A stretch of 64,000 bases of DNA, taken from Namhaeicola litoreus. Its GTDB lineage: Bacteria > Bacteroidota > Bacteroidia > Flavobacteriales > Flavobacteriaceae. The stretch spans positions 744,001 to 808,000 of the forward strand of contig NZ_JBHTMY010000003.1 in NCBI RefSeq assembly GCF_042679565.1. The letters are read 5' to 3'. The position numbers and the translations under genes were made by a program. The notes below the pieces were generated by a model, which worked only from the letters and a program-made list of their open reading frames with translations, had not been told where the DNA came from and made no database searches. Of this stretch, positions 44,398 to 53,736 are shown piece after piece; within the stretch, counting starts at the first letter, position 1; each line of letters starts with the position of its first letter.

Positions 44398-45831
44398 ATG
44401 CTTTTTAACTCTATAGATTTTGCTTTTTTTCTTCCTATTGTGTTTATTCTTTATTGGTTCGTCACCAATAAAAGTTTAAAGCTTCAGAATTTATTAATTG
44501 TTGTCGCCAGTTATGTTTTTTACGGTTGGTGGGATTGGCGATTTTTATCACTGATTTTGTTTAGTACTATTGTAGATTATAGCATTGGAAGACTTTTATC
44601 AAATCAAGAAAACGAGAAAAAAAGAAAAGCACTACTCTGGATTAGTATTTCTGTTAATCTTGGATTTTTAGGCTTTTTTAAATATTACAATTTCTTTTTA
44701 GAAAATTTTATAACTGCTTTCACTTTCTTTGGCAGTGAGTTTAACGCTAGTTCATTAAATATCGTATTACCCGTTGGAATAAGCTTCTATACCTTCCAAA
44801 CCTTAAGTTATACCATCGATGTTTATAAAAGGAAATTAGAACCCACCAAAGACTTTATTGCCTTTACCGCATTTGTAAGCTTCTTTCCACAATTGGTTGC
44901 CGGCCCTATTGAAAGAGCAAATAATTTATTACCTCAGTTTTATAAAAAACGTGAATTTTCTTATCCCAAAGCGGTTGATGGGATGCGACAGATCCTATGG
45001 GGTTTGTTTAAAAAGATCGTTATAGCTGATAATTGTGCTGAATACGTCAATCAGATTTTTAATCATTCTGAAGATTATCTGGGCAGCACTTTATTTTTAG
45101 GTGCTGTTTTCTTTGCGTTTCAGATCTATGGTGATTTTTCTGGTTACTCGGATATTGCCATTGGAACTTCTAGGCTTTTTGGGTTTAATTTGATGCAAAA
45201 TTTTGCTTTTCCTTATTTCTCTAGAGATATTGCAGAATTCTGGCGAAGATGGCATATTTCTTTATCCACCTGGTTTAGAGATTATTTATATATTCCTTTA
45301 GGAGGGAGTAGAGGACCCAAATGGAAACAAATTAGAAATGTTTTTATCATTTTTATCGTCAGTGGGTTTTGGCATGGCGCCAATTGGACATTTGTTGTTT
45401 GGGGTGCTTTAAATGCAATTTATTTTTTACCCTTACTACTACTCAATCAAAATAGAGTAAATACCAACATTGTAGCAGAAGGAAAATATTTGCCAACCCT
45501 TAAAGAATTAGTCCAAATGGGAAGTACCTTTTTTATTACAGTACTTGCATGGGTGTTTTTTAGGGCAGAAAATATAAATCATGCCATTTTGTATTTAAAA
45601 GGAATGTTTACTTCTACATTTTTTTCTAGTTTCGAACTATTTCCAACTAAAATCCTACTTATTATTGGAATCTTTTTAACAATCGAATGGCTTGGTAGAA
45701 GCAAACAGTTTGCAATTCAAACTGTAGATATTCTACCTAAAATTTTACGATATTCTTTATATTCCGCAATTATCTTTTCCATTTTAGTCTATTCTGGAAA
45801 AGAACAAGCTTTCATTTATTTTCAGTTTTAG
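44398..45831 (+). CDS. MBOAT-family O-acyltransferase, AlgI/PatA-like
   Basis: 477 residues with about eleven membrane spans. The hallmarks are PVGISFYTFQTLSYTIDVYK, QLVAGPIERANNLLPQF and the catalytic histidine in FWHGANWTFVVWGALNA (about residues 322-338), plus FWRRWHISLSTWFRDYLYIP. It moves acyl groups, usually acetyl, across the inner membrane for transfer to a polysaccharide. It begins three bases after pglD and three bases before the SGNH partner. Confidence 0.93.
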   Translation: MLFNSIDFAFFLPIVFILYWFVTNKSLKLQNLLIVVASYVFYGWWDWRFLSLILFSTIVDYSIGRLLSNQENEKKRKALLWISISVNLGFLGFFKYYNFFLENFITAFTFFGSEFNASSLNIVLPVGISFYTFQTLSYTIDVYKRKLEPTKDFIAFTAFVSFFPQLVAGPIERANNLLPQFYKKREFSYPKAVDGMRQILWGLFKKIVIADNCAEYVNQIFNHSEDYLGSTLFLGAVFFAFQIYGDFSGYSDIAIGTSRLFGFNLMQNFAFPYFSRDIAEFWRRWHISLSTWFRDYLYIPLGGSRGPKWKQIRNVFIIFIVSGFWHGANWTFVVWGALNAIYFLPLLLLNQNRVNTNIVAEGKYLPTLKELVQMGSTFFITVLAWVFFRAENINHAILYLKGMFTSTFFSSFELFPTKILLIIGIFLTIEWLGRSKQFAIQTVDILPKILRYSLYSAIIFSILVYSGKEQAFIYFQF

Positions 45832-45834
45832 TCT

Positions 45835-46773
45835 ATGAGAACATTTATTAAAAAAGGAATCTTTTTTATTATTTTCTTTTTGATTTTTTCAGAAATATTG
45901 TCTCGTGTTTTTCACATTAGTACAGATGCAATGAAAACATATAAAAATAGTGATGGTAATGTGAATTATTATCCAAATCAAGAAGGCTATTCAGATGGAG
46001 GAGTACATAAATGGTATGTAAATGAAATGGGCTATCCAGGAAAGAATTTACCAAATAAATATATTAATTTGGTTCTATTAATTGGAGATTCTTACATTCA
46101 AAATTTCATGAATCCTGATAGTTGTAGACAGCGAGAATTTTTATCAAAATTAAATCCTGATTATAACTTTTTAAACGTTTCTATGGCAGGTTTAAATGTG
46201 TTAGGTGAATTTGAGTATGCCAAACCCCTTGATAGCCTAAATCCAGTTTTAAAAATTATCTACGTTAGTAGTAATGACTTTTTATCAAATATTTATAAAA
46301 AAAGTAGGTATAAAGGATCCTATCAAGTTGATTTAGAATCAGGAGAAATTAAGTATCCAAAATATAAAGGCTCTAAATGGAAAGATTTATTATATAATTT
46401 TAAGTTTATTTATTATTTATATCGCAAAAATATTGACTTGTTCACTCCTAGAAGAGAAAAAGAACAGGATGAAAATGAAATATCAGAAACAGAAAGAAAA
46501 AAGGACAAAGTTCAAACAAGTGAATATGAAGATATTGCACATTTATTAGATTTTATAAAGAAAAATTACGAGTGGGAAAACGTATTGTTTGTCTTTCATC
46601 CTAATTCTGATAAAGAATTAATAAACTTAACAAGACATAAGGGATTTAAAGCGATGGAAATCATCAAGGATGAAAAAGAAAATTGGAAAACTGAAAACCA
46701 TGGTCATTGGAATTGTATGGCACATGAAAAAATTGCGAGTCAAATCACGAAATTTTTAAAAGACAAACATTGA
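45835..46773 (+). CDS. SGNH-type hydrolase/acetyltransferase, MBOAT partner
   Basis: 312 residues. An N-terminal hydrophobic anchor (KGIFFIIFFLIFSEIL, residues about 6-21) puts it in the periplasm. SGNH block I is LLIGDSYIQN with the catalytic Ser near residue 87. The C-terminal HGHWNCMAHEKIA supplies the His of the dyad. Pairs of MBOAT and AlgJ/AlgX/PatB-type SGNH proteins O-acetylate exported glycans; the three-base spacing supports such a pair. Confidence 0.78.
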   Translation: MRTFIKKGIFFIIFFLIFSEILSRVFHISTDAMKTYKNSDGNVNYYPNQEGYSDGGVHKWYVNEMGYPGKNLPNKYINLVLLIGDSYIQNFMNPDSCRQREFLSKLNPDYNFLNVSMAGLNVLGEFEYAKPLDSLNPVLKIIYVSSNDFLSNIYKKSRYKGSYQVDLESGEIKYPKYKGSKWKDLLYNFKFIYYLYRKNIDLFTPRREKEQDENEISETERKKDKVQTSEYEDIAHLLDFIKKNYEWENVLFVFHPNSDKELINLTRHKGFKAMEIIKDEKENWKTENHGHWNCMAHEKIASQITKFLKDKH

Positions 46774-46805
46774 AAATATTTTTGCAATCATTCATGATTA
46801 ATTAA

Positions 46806-47594
46806 ATGCTTGATTTCTTTAAATCAATTACGAACTTATCTATGTTTTTTAGCCTCTGGGCTATTTTTTGTTTTATGAGCTACCGGTTTCAAAAGAAAAG
46901 GTTATTTTATTGGTCGGTTGTTATTGGATTTTTAGTTTTTTTGATTTGCAGCACAAGTTTTATACCCAAAATACTTATCAAAAAGTTGGAATCTGAGTAT
47001 TCAATGCTTGACATAAAAAATTTAAACATGACACAGGCATATTGTATTCATGTGCTGGGAGCCGGGTATGATCTGGATACTACATTACCGGCAACTTCCC
47101 AATTGGATTTGAAAACTTTGGGAAGGCTTATAGAAGGTATTCGCGTTTTTAAACAGCTTCCAAATAGTATTTTAGTCACTTCTGGTTATGCTGGGAAAAA
47201 TCTCGAAAGTCAGGCTTCGGTTGCCCGCCGTGCTGCCATAGCGTTGGGCGTGCCAAAGGACAAGATTGAAATGTTAGAAACCCCTTCAACTACCTGGGAA
47301 GAAGTGTTGGCTTTTCAACAAACATTTGAGGATAATGGTATCCCCATTATTGCTACCGATGCGGCCCATATGCCCAGGGCGATGGACATGTTTCGAGCAG
47401 CGGGATATGAACCCCAAGCTGCGCCTACAAATTTTAAAGTGAAAAGTAGGCATCATAGTTACCATGGATTTAGCTTACCAAATGTGAAATCCATTCAATT
47501 GATGGATGTTTGGTTGCATGAGGTGTTGGGGGAGTTGAAGTGGAGAATGGGTGTTGTGGTGATAGGAAGACAAAAGACAGAAGATAAAAGATAA
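46806..47594 (+). CDS. YdcF/DUF218-family protein
   Basis: 262 residues. Two N-terminal membrane spans (residues about 10-50) are followed by a DUF218 domain with CIHVLGAGYDLD, LVTSGYAGKNLESQASVARR and ATDAAHMPRAMDMFRAAGY. Relatives include ElyC/SanA-like envelope proteins affecting lipid-carrier or peptidoglycan steps. The final codons run into an AGATAAA tandem string that begins at about 47577. Confidence 0.85.
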   Translation: MLDFFKSITNLSMFFSLWAIFCFMSYRFQKKRLFYWSVVIGFLVFLICSTSFIPKILIKKLESEYSMLDIKNLNMTQAYCIHVLGAGYDLDTTLPATSQLDLKTLGRLIEGIRVFKQLPNSILVTSGYAGKNLESQASVARRAAIALGVPKDKIEMLETPSTTWEEVLAFQQTFEDNGIPIIATDAAHMPRAMDMFRAAGYEPQAAPTNFKVKSRHHSYHGFSLPNVKSIQLMDVWLHEVLGELKWRMGVVVIGRQKTEDKR

Positions 47595-47614
47595 AAGATA
47601 AAAGATAAAAGGAT
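47577..47614. repeat. AGATAAA tandem string
   Basis: About five copies of AGATAAA occupy the end of the YdcF-like gene and the following bases. The same word is amplified again at 48890-48946. Confidence 0.8.
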
Positions 47615-47803
47615 TCGATCAATATATTTCAAATTGGGAATCTATCATTTGAATCTAATCTTGAAATTTTTTGATAAGGGGTATAAAAGATTAATAAAGG
47701 AATGCATTACTATATTAAAATTTAATCATATTAAAGATATAGTTTTTAGAAATGTAGAATTTTCTTTCCTCTCAAAGGAAAGTTACGATAATAAGTAAAA
47801 AGT

Positions 47804-48880
47804 ATGAAACTAGATATCATTGCCGGTGCACGGCCCAATTTTATGAAAATTGCCCCAATCATTGAGGCCTTGGAAAAAGTAAAGCCAAAGATCCAATATC
47901 GGTTGATCCACACCGGTCAGCATTACGATAAAAAGATGTCGGGTAATTTTTTTGAACAACTCGGTATACCTGAACCAGATGTCAATCTGGAAGTAGGCAG
48001 TGGTACGCAGGCAGAACAAACGGCAAGGATCATGGAGCGTTATGAAGCTTTGTTACTCAAAGACCCTGCAGATTGGGTGCTCGTCGTGGGTGATGTTACC
48101 TCTACCATGGCTTGTAGTATTGCAGCTAAAAAATTGGGGGTAGGGGTGATTCATGTAGAAGGAGGAATCCGATCGAATGATTTATCCATGCCCGAAGAGA
48201 TCAACCGTATGGTAACCGATAGTATCACGGATATTTTCTATACGACCAGCGAAGTGGCCAATGAGAACCTTAGAAAACTTGGGCATCATGAATCAAAAAT
48301 TAGATATGTTGGAAATACCATGATCGATACTTTACTTAAGAACATGCCTCGATTTATTCAACCTGAAGCCTGGGAGGATTTTGACTTGAAAGAGAAGGGT
48401 TATTTTGTGATGACGCTGCATAGACCTGCCAATGTGGATGAGGAAGCCAAGTTGAAATACCTGATCGATGAGATTGTCAAAGGAGCGAAGGGAATGCCCA
48501 TCATTTTTCCGGTACACCCCAGAACAGCCAAGAGTTTAAAAGGGATTGGTATAGAGGCCAACACCCTGCATATGATCGAACCACTTGGCTATCTGGAATT
48601 CAATTATCTGGTGCAACACGCTTTTGCCGTGATCACGGATTCTGGTGGAATTACAGAAGAAACCACGGTAATGAAAGTGCCTTGTATGACATTGAGGGAT
48701 AATACGGAAAGGCCTGAAACCATAACGATCGGTACCAATGAGTTGGTAGGAACTAACCCAAAGAATGTGGCGCCGTTTATGGAAAAACTGCACAGAGGCG
48801 ACTGGAAAGCAGGAGACATTCCTTATTTATGGGATGGGAAGACGGCGGAGAGGATTGTGGAGGATCTTTTGAAGATGTAA
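47804..48880 (+). CDS. UDP-N-acetylglucosamine 2-epimerase (non-hydrolysing), WecB family
   Basis: 358 residues. It interconverts UDP-GlcNAc and UDP-ManNAc or acts on a related UDP-sugar. Landmarks are ARPNFMKIAP, HTGQHYDKKMSG, VVGDVTSTMA, VEGGIRSNDLSMPEEINRM and TDSGGITEETTVMKVP (about residues 279-294). The VEGGIR wording differs slightly from the common VEAGLR, so a WbpI-like substrate (diacetamido uronic acid) is possible and would connect with the WbpB-like gene at 11302. Confidence 0.9.
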   Translation: MKLDIIAGARPNFMKIAPIIEALEKVKPKIQYRLIHTGQHYDKKMSGNFFEQLGIPEPDVNLEVGSGTQAEQTARIMERYEALLLKDPADWVLVVGDVTSTMACSIAAKKLGVGVIHVEGGIRSNDLSMPEEINRMVTDSITDIFYTTSEVANENLRKLGHHESKIRYVGNTMIDTLLKNMPRFIQPEAWEDFDLKEKGYFVMTLHRPANVDEEAKLKYLIDEIVKGAKGMPIIFPVHPRTAKSLKGIGIEANTLHMIEPLGYLEFNYLVQHAFAVITDSGGITEETTVMKVPCMTLRDNTERPETITIGTNELVGTNPKNVAPFMEKLHRGDWKAGDIPYLWDGKTAERIVEDLLKM

Positions 48881-48889
48881 GAAGCAAGA

Positions 48890-48946
48890 GAAAAGATAAA
48901 AGATAAAAGATAAAAGATAAAAGATAAAAGATAAAAGATAAAAGAA
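48890..48946. repeat. AGATAAA tandem array
   Basis: Eight or so head-to-tail copies of AGATAAA, ending just before a four-helix-bundle gene. On the far side of that gene TTTTATCTTA (49405-49414) is a short inverse match. Confidence 0.85.
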
Positions 48947-48974
48947 GCAAGATAAGAGACAAAAGGGATTTTTT

Positions 48975-49331
48975 ATGCAAAATGATTTATCAAAAAGATT
49001 ATTTACTTTTTCAGTCTCTGTAATAAAATTCGTTCGAACGTTGCCATTTCAGGTTGAATATAAGGTGATCAATTATCAATTAATAAAAAGTGCCACCTCA
49101 GCAGGAGCAAATTATGAAGAAGCTCAGGCAGGAATTTCTAAAGCGGATTTTACGAATAAAGTGAGAATTGCATTGAAAGAAATGAAAGAGACAAATTATT
49201 GGTTAAGGATAATCAAAGAGATCATTGATCCGTCAAGCGTTGATATCGAAAATTTAACATCTTTAATTGACGAATCATTGGCGTTGAATAAAATTTTAGG
49301 GTCTATCGTTACAAGATCGAAAAACACATAG
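48975..49331 (+). CDS. Four-helix-bundle protein (S23/IVP family)
   Basis: 118 residues and apparently complete. The family core appears as INYQLIKSATSAGANYEEAQ (about residues 33-52), then ADFTNKVRIALKEMKETNYW and LRIIKEI. It is the intact counterpart of the broken gene at 4868-5172 and only distantly like the one at 41742. It has no obvious functional link to its neighbours wecB and the aminotransferase and is preceded by a tandem array. Confidence 0.9.
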   Translation: MQNDLSKRLFTFSVSVIKFVRTLPFQVEYKVINYQLIKSATSAGANYEEAQAGISKADFTNKVRIALKEMKETNYWLRIIKEIIDPSSVDIENLTSLIDESLALNKILGSIVTRSKNT

Positions 49332-49419
49332 TATTTTTAGTATTAAAAATTAAAGTTGATCAGAGAGATGATTCATATTAAATCTTTTTCTTTGGTCATT
49401 TTTATTTTATCTTAGTTTT

Positions 49420-50538
49420 ATGAATAAAAAAATCTGGCTTTCTTCTCCTCATTTAACAGGGGAAGAGCAAAAATATGTCCAAGAAGCTTTTGAGACGAAC
49501 TGGGTAGCACCGTTGGGTCCCAATGTGAATGGCCTGGAAAAAGATATTTGTGACTTTACAGGAGCAAAATCCTGTTCGGTATTGAGTTCGGGATCAGCAG
49601 CGATACATCTGGCAATGATCTTGCTGGGCGTTGAACAGGATGATGAAGTACTTTGTTCTTCCTTTACATTTTCTGCTACGGCCAATCCCATACGCTATCA
49701 AAAAGCCATTCCCATCTTTGTAGATTCGGAAAGAGACACCTGGAATATGGATCCTATCCTTTTGGAAAAAGCCATTTTAGACAGGAATTCTAAAGGGAAA
49801 AAGCCAAAGGCTATTTTGCTCGTGCATTTGTACGGAATGCCCGCAAAAATGAAAGAGATCATGGCCATCTCCGAAAAATACAATATTCCTATCATAGAAG
49901 ATGCGGCAGAAGCGATGGGTGCCTTTTATCAAGGGAAACATATGGGGACTTTTGGCGAATTGGGTGTGTTTTCTTTTAATGGGAACAAGATCATTACGAC
50001 TTCAGGAGGCGGCGCTTTGGTTGCGAACAATGCTGATTATTGTAAAAAAGCTACTTTTTTGGCTACCCAAGCCCGGGATGAGGCGCCACATTACCAGCAT
50101 TCTGAAATTGGGTATAACTATCGTATGAGCAATATTGTGGCAGGGATAGGCAGAGGACAAATGGAAGTTTTGAAAGATAGGGTAGAGGCGCGAAGAGAAA
50201 ATTTTGATTATTATCAAAAGGCTTTTGCGGGTTTGCCTGTTACTTTTGTAGAAGAAGCTGAAGGATTTTTTGCCAATCGTTGGTTGACGACCATATTAAC
50301 AGATAGTTATAACACGAGGGAAATGATTCGATTGGCTTTGGAAAAAGAGAACATAGAATCTCGTCCGCTATGGAAACCTATGCATCTGCAACCTGTTTTT
50401 GAGGAGTTTCCGGCTTATACCAATGGCGTTTCTGAGGATCTGTTTGAAAGAGGTTTGTGTTTGCCGAGTGGGTCGAATTTGACAAGGGAAGATCTGGATA
50501 GGGTTGTGGCAATTGTAAAAGAGGTTTTATCAAAATAA
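49420..50538 (+). CDS. DegT/DnrJ/EryC1 aminotransferase, PglE-like
   Basis: 372 residues. The start KKIWLSSPHLTGEEQKYVQE with WVAPLGPNVNGLEKDICDFT is the pattern of UDP-4-keto-6-deoxy-GlcNAc 4-aminotransferases (PglE/LegC). IEDAAEAMGAFYQGKHMG contains the PLP-binding Asp, and VFSFNGNKIITTSGGG the lysine. It would supply the amine acetylated by the PglD-like enzyme. The matching 4,6-dehydratase (PglF type) is not in this window, so the set is incomplete here. Confidence 0.9.
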   Translation: MNKKIWLSSPHLTGEEQKYVQEAFETNWVAPLGPNVNGLEKDICDFTGAKSCSVLSSGSAAIHLAMILLGVEQDDEVLCSSFTFSATANPIRYQKAIPIFVDSERDTWNMDPILLEKAILDRNSKGKKPKAILLVHLYGMPAKMKEIMAISEKYNIPIIEDAAEAMGAFYQGKHMGTFGELGVFSFNGNKIITTSGGGALVANNADYCKKATFLATQARDEAPHYQHSEIGYNYRMSNIVAGIGRGQMEVLKDRVEARRENFDYYQKAFAGLPVTFVEEAEGFFANRWLTTILTDSYNTREMIRLALEKENIESRPLWKPMHLQPVFEEFPAYTNGVSEDLFERGLCLPSGSNLTREDLDRVVAIVKEVLSK

Positions 50539-50624
50539 CCACCCCGGTACTTTGTACCACCCCCTGCCTCGCCATGCCAAGGGCAGGTGAACCGGCAGGC
50601 AGGATCCTGAGAGGAGGGGAATGA

Positions 50625-50666
50625 ACCACCCCGTCACTCTGTGACACCCCTCCTGAAAGGAGGGGA
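50625..50666. repeat. Empty family A repeat
   Basis: ACCACCCCGTCACTCTGTGA, then CACCCC joined directly to TCCTGAAAGGAGGGGA. Neighbouring units at about 50698-50760 have CTGCCTCGCCGGCAGGCGGG plus C between those last two modules. Confidence 0.75.
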
Positions 50667-50876
50667 TGGATTGTAAGATAATATCTTTGTTAATATAACC
50701 ACCCCGGTACTTCGTACCACCCCCTGCCTCGCCGGCAGGCGGGCTCCTAAGAGGAGGGGACGGATAAAAAGTAAATTTGATTGTAATATAAGCACCTCGG
50801 TACTACGTAATATGCCCCTTCCACAGGCAAGCTCCTGAGAGGAGGGGAAGGCTTTTGGCAGGGTTAGTTTAACGAT

Positions 50877-50916
50877 TCTCCTCCTTTTAGGAGGAGTACC
50901 CGAAGGGGGAGGTGGT
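50877..50916. repeat. Empty family B repeat, 40 bp
   Basis: Modules TCTCCTCC TTTTAGGAGGAG, TACCCGAAGG and GGGAGGTGGT are contiguous. It is the reference empty site for the doubly inserted 78-bp unit at 6656-6733. Confidence 0.8.
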
Positions 50917-51280
50917 TACCACCCCTGTACTTCGCACCACCTCCTGCCTCGCCATGCCAAGGGGAGGTGAACCGGCAGGCTCCTAATAGGGGGGAAGTTC
51001 AGTAAGAAAAATTGTTGGAAATATAACCACCCCGGTACTTTGTACCACCCCTCCTAAGAGGAGGGGAAGTTTGGTTTAGGAATTGAGATCTCCCGACTTC
51101 GCTTCGCTCTGAAAAACGCATTTATGGCACTTCATTCACTATCGCTGACGAACAGACGGGGAGACTGCTGTTATGTAATTTGTTTTTTTGAAAATAACCA
51201 CCCCGGCTTTCAGCCACCCCCTGCCTCGCCGGCAGGCGGGCCTGTCTGCCGATAGGCAGGCTCCTTATAGGAGGGGAAGA

Positions 51281-52030
51281 TTAACTATTGACTAAATAGT
51301 TTTTCAGGATTCCAAGCGCGTAATTACTGGCAATTTCTTTGGCAAAAGCCGGAAAGTCGATGTGGCTATTGTCATTAGCTTTATCGGAGATAGTCCTGAA
51401 AATTGAAAAGGGCATAGCGTATTCAAAACATACCTGGGCCACTGCGGCACCCTCCATTTCTGCACAAACAACGGTGGCTAAGCCGGATTTAATTTTTTTG
51501 ATTTCTTCTTTTTCAGAGATAAACTGATCTCCACTGGCAATATCTCCTACAATGATTTTTGGCGCTGTTATACCAAATTTTTCTGCCTGATTCTTTGGGA
51601 TAAAACCATCCAATACTTCCAAAAAGTTTTGACAAGCTTTAGTCAACTTCTTTCTGTTTTTGGTATCCGTTTCAAAATAGGTTTTGCCTAACAAAGGGAC
51701 TTCATACCTTTTGACAATGGGAGAACCATCCAGGTCATGTTGAAACATTTTCTTCCCAACTACGATATCCCCGATATTTATATTTTCATCTAAAGCACCA
51801 GCTACACCGGTAAAAACAATTTCTGAAAGATTAAAGTCTTCAATCAATTGTGTCGCTGTGGTTGCCGCAGCTACCTTTCCCCATCGAGAAAAAACCAGAA
51901 CTATTTCTCTGCCATACAATTCTCCAACATGGTAAGTACGCATTCCTTTTATATGCGATCTATGAGTGGTCATGTGATCTATGACTGCTTCAATCTCTTC
52001 CGGCATGGCGCTTATGATTCCTATTGGCAT
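51281..52030 (-). CDS. mtnN: 5'-methylthioadenosine/S-adenosylhomocysteine nucleosidase
   Basis: 249 residues. It cleaves MTA and SAH to adenine and the thio-sugar, recycling methionine and by-products of methylation. IGIISAMPEEIEAV at the start, VFTGVAGALDENINIGDIVV and the substrate-binding CAEMEGAAVAQVCFE, with the catalytic Asp in RTISDKAND, are all in place. It is a stand-alone gene between repeat-rich gaps, transcribed away from the glycan locus. Confidence 0.93.
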   Translation of the reverse strand: MPIGIISAMPEEIEAVIDHMTTHRSHIKGMRTYHVGELYGREIVLVFSRWGKVAAATTATQLIEDFNLSEIVFTGVAGALDENINIGDIVVGKKMFQHDLDGSPIVKRYEVPLLGKTYFETDTKNRKKLTKACQNFLEVLDGFIPKNQAEKFGITAPKIIVGDIASGDQFISEKEEIKKIKSGLATVVCAEMEGAAVAQVCFEYAMPFSIFRTISDKANDNSHIDFPAFAKEIASNYALGILKNYLVNS

Positions 52031-52376
52031 AATTTAGGATATTTGGTTATACGGTTATGCAGTTATGCGGTTATACAGTTATACGTTGAAATAGTGATGG
52101 TGTGATTGAATCATGGATCTTTTTATTTGAGGCCAAGTTTTAAATTTTTATCCTTTATCCCTTATTCAGTGCAATTTATACTTGGTCCTTTGTCCTTGCC
52201 TGCGGTGGGTTATACAGTGAAATAGTGATATCATGCATAGTTAATAATCAACATTCATCTTTATGCCCCGCGAAACTGCATAGCCGCATAACTGTTTCAC
52301 TGCTTCCCTCATCATCATTCACCATTTAACTCTACATTCAACATTCATAACTAAAAAGCTTTATCCTTCCACAGGG
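52031..52376. repeat. Gap with TTATGCGGTTATACGGT-type strings
   Basis: No gene. A string of TTATGCAGTTATGCGGTTAT words at 52041-52090 is answered by inverse words (CTGCATAGCCGCATAACTG) at about 52269-52287. Between them are TTTATCC/TTTGTCC words like those at 5230-5304. Confidence 0.65.
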
Positions 52377-53030
52377 TCATGTAATTTTACCGTCCTTCAT
52401 GATCAGGGTTCTGTCGGCGAGATTAGCCAGTTCAGGATTGTGTGAGACGATCACGAAAGTTTGCCCAAATTTTTCGCGCAATTCAAAAATCAATTTGTAC
52501 AAATTCTGCGCTGTTTGGGTATCTAAATTTCCACTGGGTTCATCGGCAAAAATCACATCAGGTTGATTGATCAAAGCTCTGGCTATGGCTACCCTTTGCT
52601 GTTCACCACCGGATAACTCGGCCGGTTTATGTTCATAGCGATGAGATAAACCTAAAAAATCCAATAATTCTTTTGCTTCTTTTTCTACCTCTTTTTTGGG
52701 TCGGTTGGCAATAAATGCGGGAATACAAACATTTTCGAGTGCCGTGAACTCCGGCAAAAGTTGATGAAATTGAAAGACGAAACCGATGTGTTTATTTCTG
52801 AACTTCGAAATGGCTTTATCTTCCAAGTTCGTTAGGTCCGTTTGATTGATACTTAGCGCATCAACTTTGGTGGGTTTGTCGAGTGTACCGAGAATTTGTA
52901 AAAGTGTCGTTTTTCCTGCTCCACTGGGACCAACAATGGCCACGATCTCGCCTTTTTCTATGTGGAGATCAACTCCTTTTAAAACCTCTACTTCTCCGTA
53001 ATTTTTATGAATGTTTTTTGCTGTGATCAT
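52377..53030 (-). CDS. lolD: ABC transporter ATP-binding protein, LolD-like
   Basis: 217 residues. Walker A GPSGAGKTT (residues about 34-42), Q-loop FVFQFHQLLPEFTALENV, signature LSGGEQQR, Walker B VIFADEPSGNLD and the His switch IVSHNPE are all standard for the LolD/MacB class. The match to the lipoprotein-releasing ATPase is close, but the LolC/E permease is not adjacent, as is usual in Bacteroidota. The gene overlaps nothing and is flanked by repeat regions. Confidence 0.88.
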   Translation of the reverse strand: MITAKNIHKNYGEVEVLKGVDLHIEKGEIVAIVGPSGAGKTTLLQILGTLDKPTKVDALSINQTDLTNLEDKAISKFRNKHIGFVFQFHQLLPEFTALENVCIPAFIANRPKKEVEKEAKELLDFLGLSHRYEHKPAELSGGEQQRVAIARALINQPDVIFADEPSGNLDTQTAQNLYKLIFELREKFGQTFVIVSHNPELANLADRTLIMKDGKIT

Positions 53031-53736
53031 TATTTTGAACTAGTTGAGCAAATTACGTAAAAATATAGAAAATGGCGTGTAATTAATTTTTTTGGTTCAA
53101 CGGTTATAAGTTTATACAGTTATGCGGTTATGCAGTTATACGGTCATGCGTTATTTATTTGGGAACTTTGTTCTATATCCTTTATATCCTACGGAAGGTT
53201 TGCCAACCGGGTAGTTATTTGATTATTGTGTTTTGGTTTTTCTTACAGAGCGAGTGTTTCCTCTTGTTAGTCGGAAATTGTCTTCCTACTGTTTTCTTGA
53301 TAAAAAAGTAGATAAACCCACCTGCCGAACAGGCAGGAAAGGCAAGTCTGTTCGAATACGATTGCATTGCACCGTTAATTATCGTTCCTCTATGCTCTTT
53401 TTTCTATCGCTGTGCTCTGAAAAATGCATTTATGGCACATCATTCACTATCTCTGACGAACGGACGGGGAAAAGGCTGTTATGTAATTTGATTTTTTTGA
53501 AAATAACCACCCCGTCGCTTTGCGACACCCCTCCTAAAAGGAGGGGAAGCTCTTTTTATTTAAGTATTTTAAACATATTAACCACCCCGTCGCTTTGCAA
53601 CACCCTACTAAAAGGAGGGGATGGTTTGTAAGATAATATCTTTGTTAATATAACCACCCCGGTACTGCGTACCACCCCCTGCCACGAGCAGGCAGGCTCT
53701 TAAGAGGAGGGGAAGTGGGATGTAACTATTTAATTC
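53031..53736. repeat. Repeat-filled gap with three family A units
   Basis: No gene supported. After a TTATGCGGTTAT-type string (53100-53150) and a 100-bp block shared with 51107-51205 (here 53415-53510) come family A units at about 53505-53550, 53580-53621 and 53653-53715. The first two are empty; the third carries CTGCCACGAGCAGGCAGGC, 19 bp. The spacer GGATTGTAAGATAATATC near 53627 also occurs near 50667 and 58491. Confidence 0.75.

Larger units (their letters stand above)
50541..51280. repeat. Array of family A and B palindromes
   Basis: No gene. Units include an occupied A (about 50537-50620), an empty A (50625-50666), an occupied A (about 50698-50760), degenerate A (50790-50850), an empty B (50877-50916) and several more A units to 51280. 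The last A carries two inserts in tandem. Segment 51107-51205 is nearly repeated at 53415-53510. Confidence 0.8.

Noticed and set aside
53233..53631. 132-codon frame before the DUF5916 gene
   Set aside because: It crosses a block duplicated from 51107 and two family A units; composition follows the repeats and not a coding pattern.
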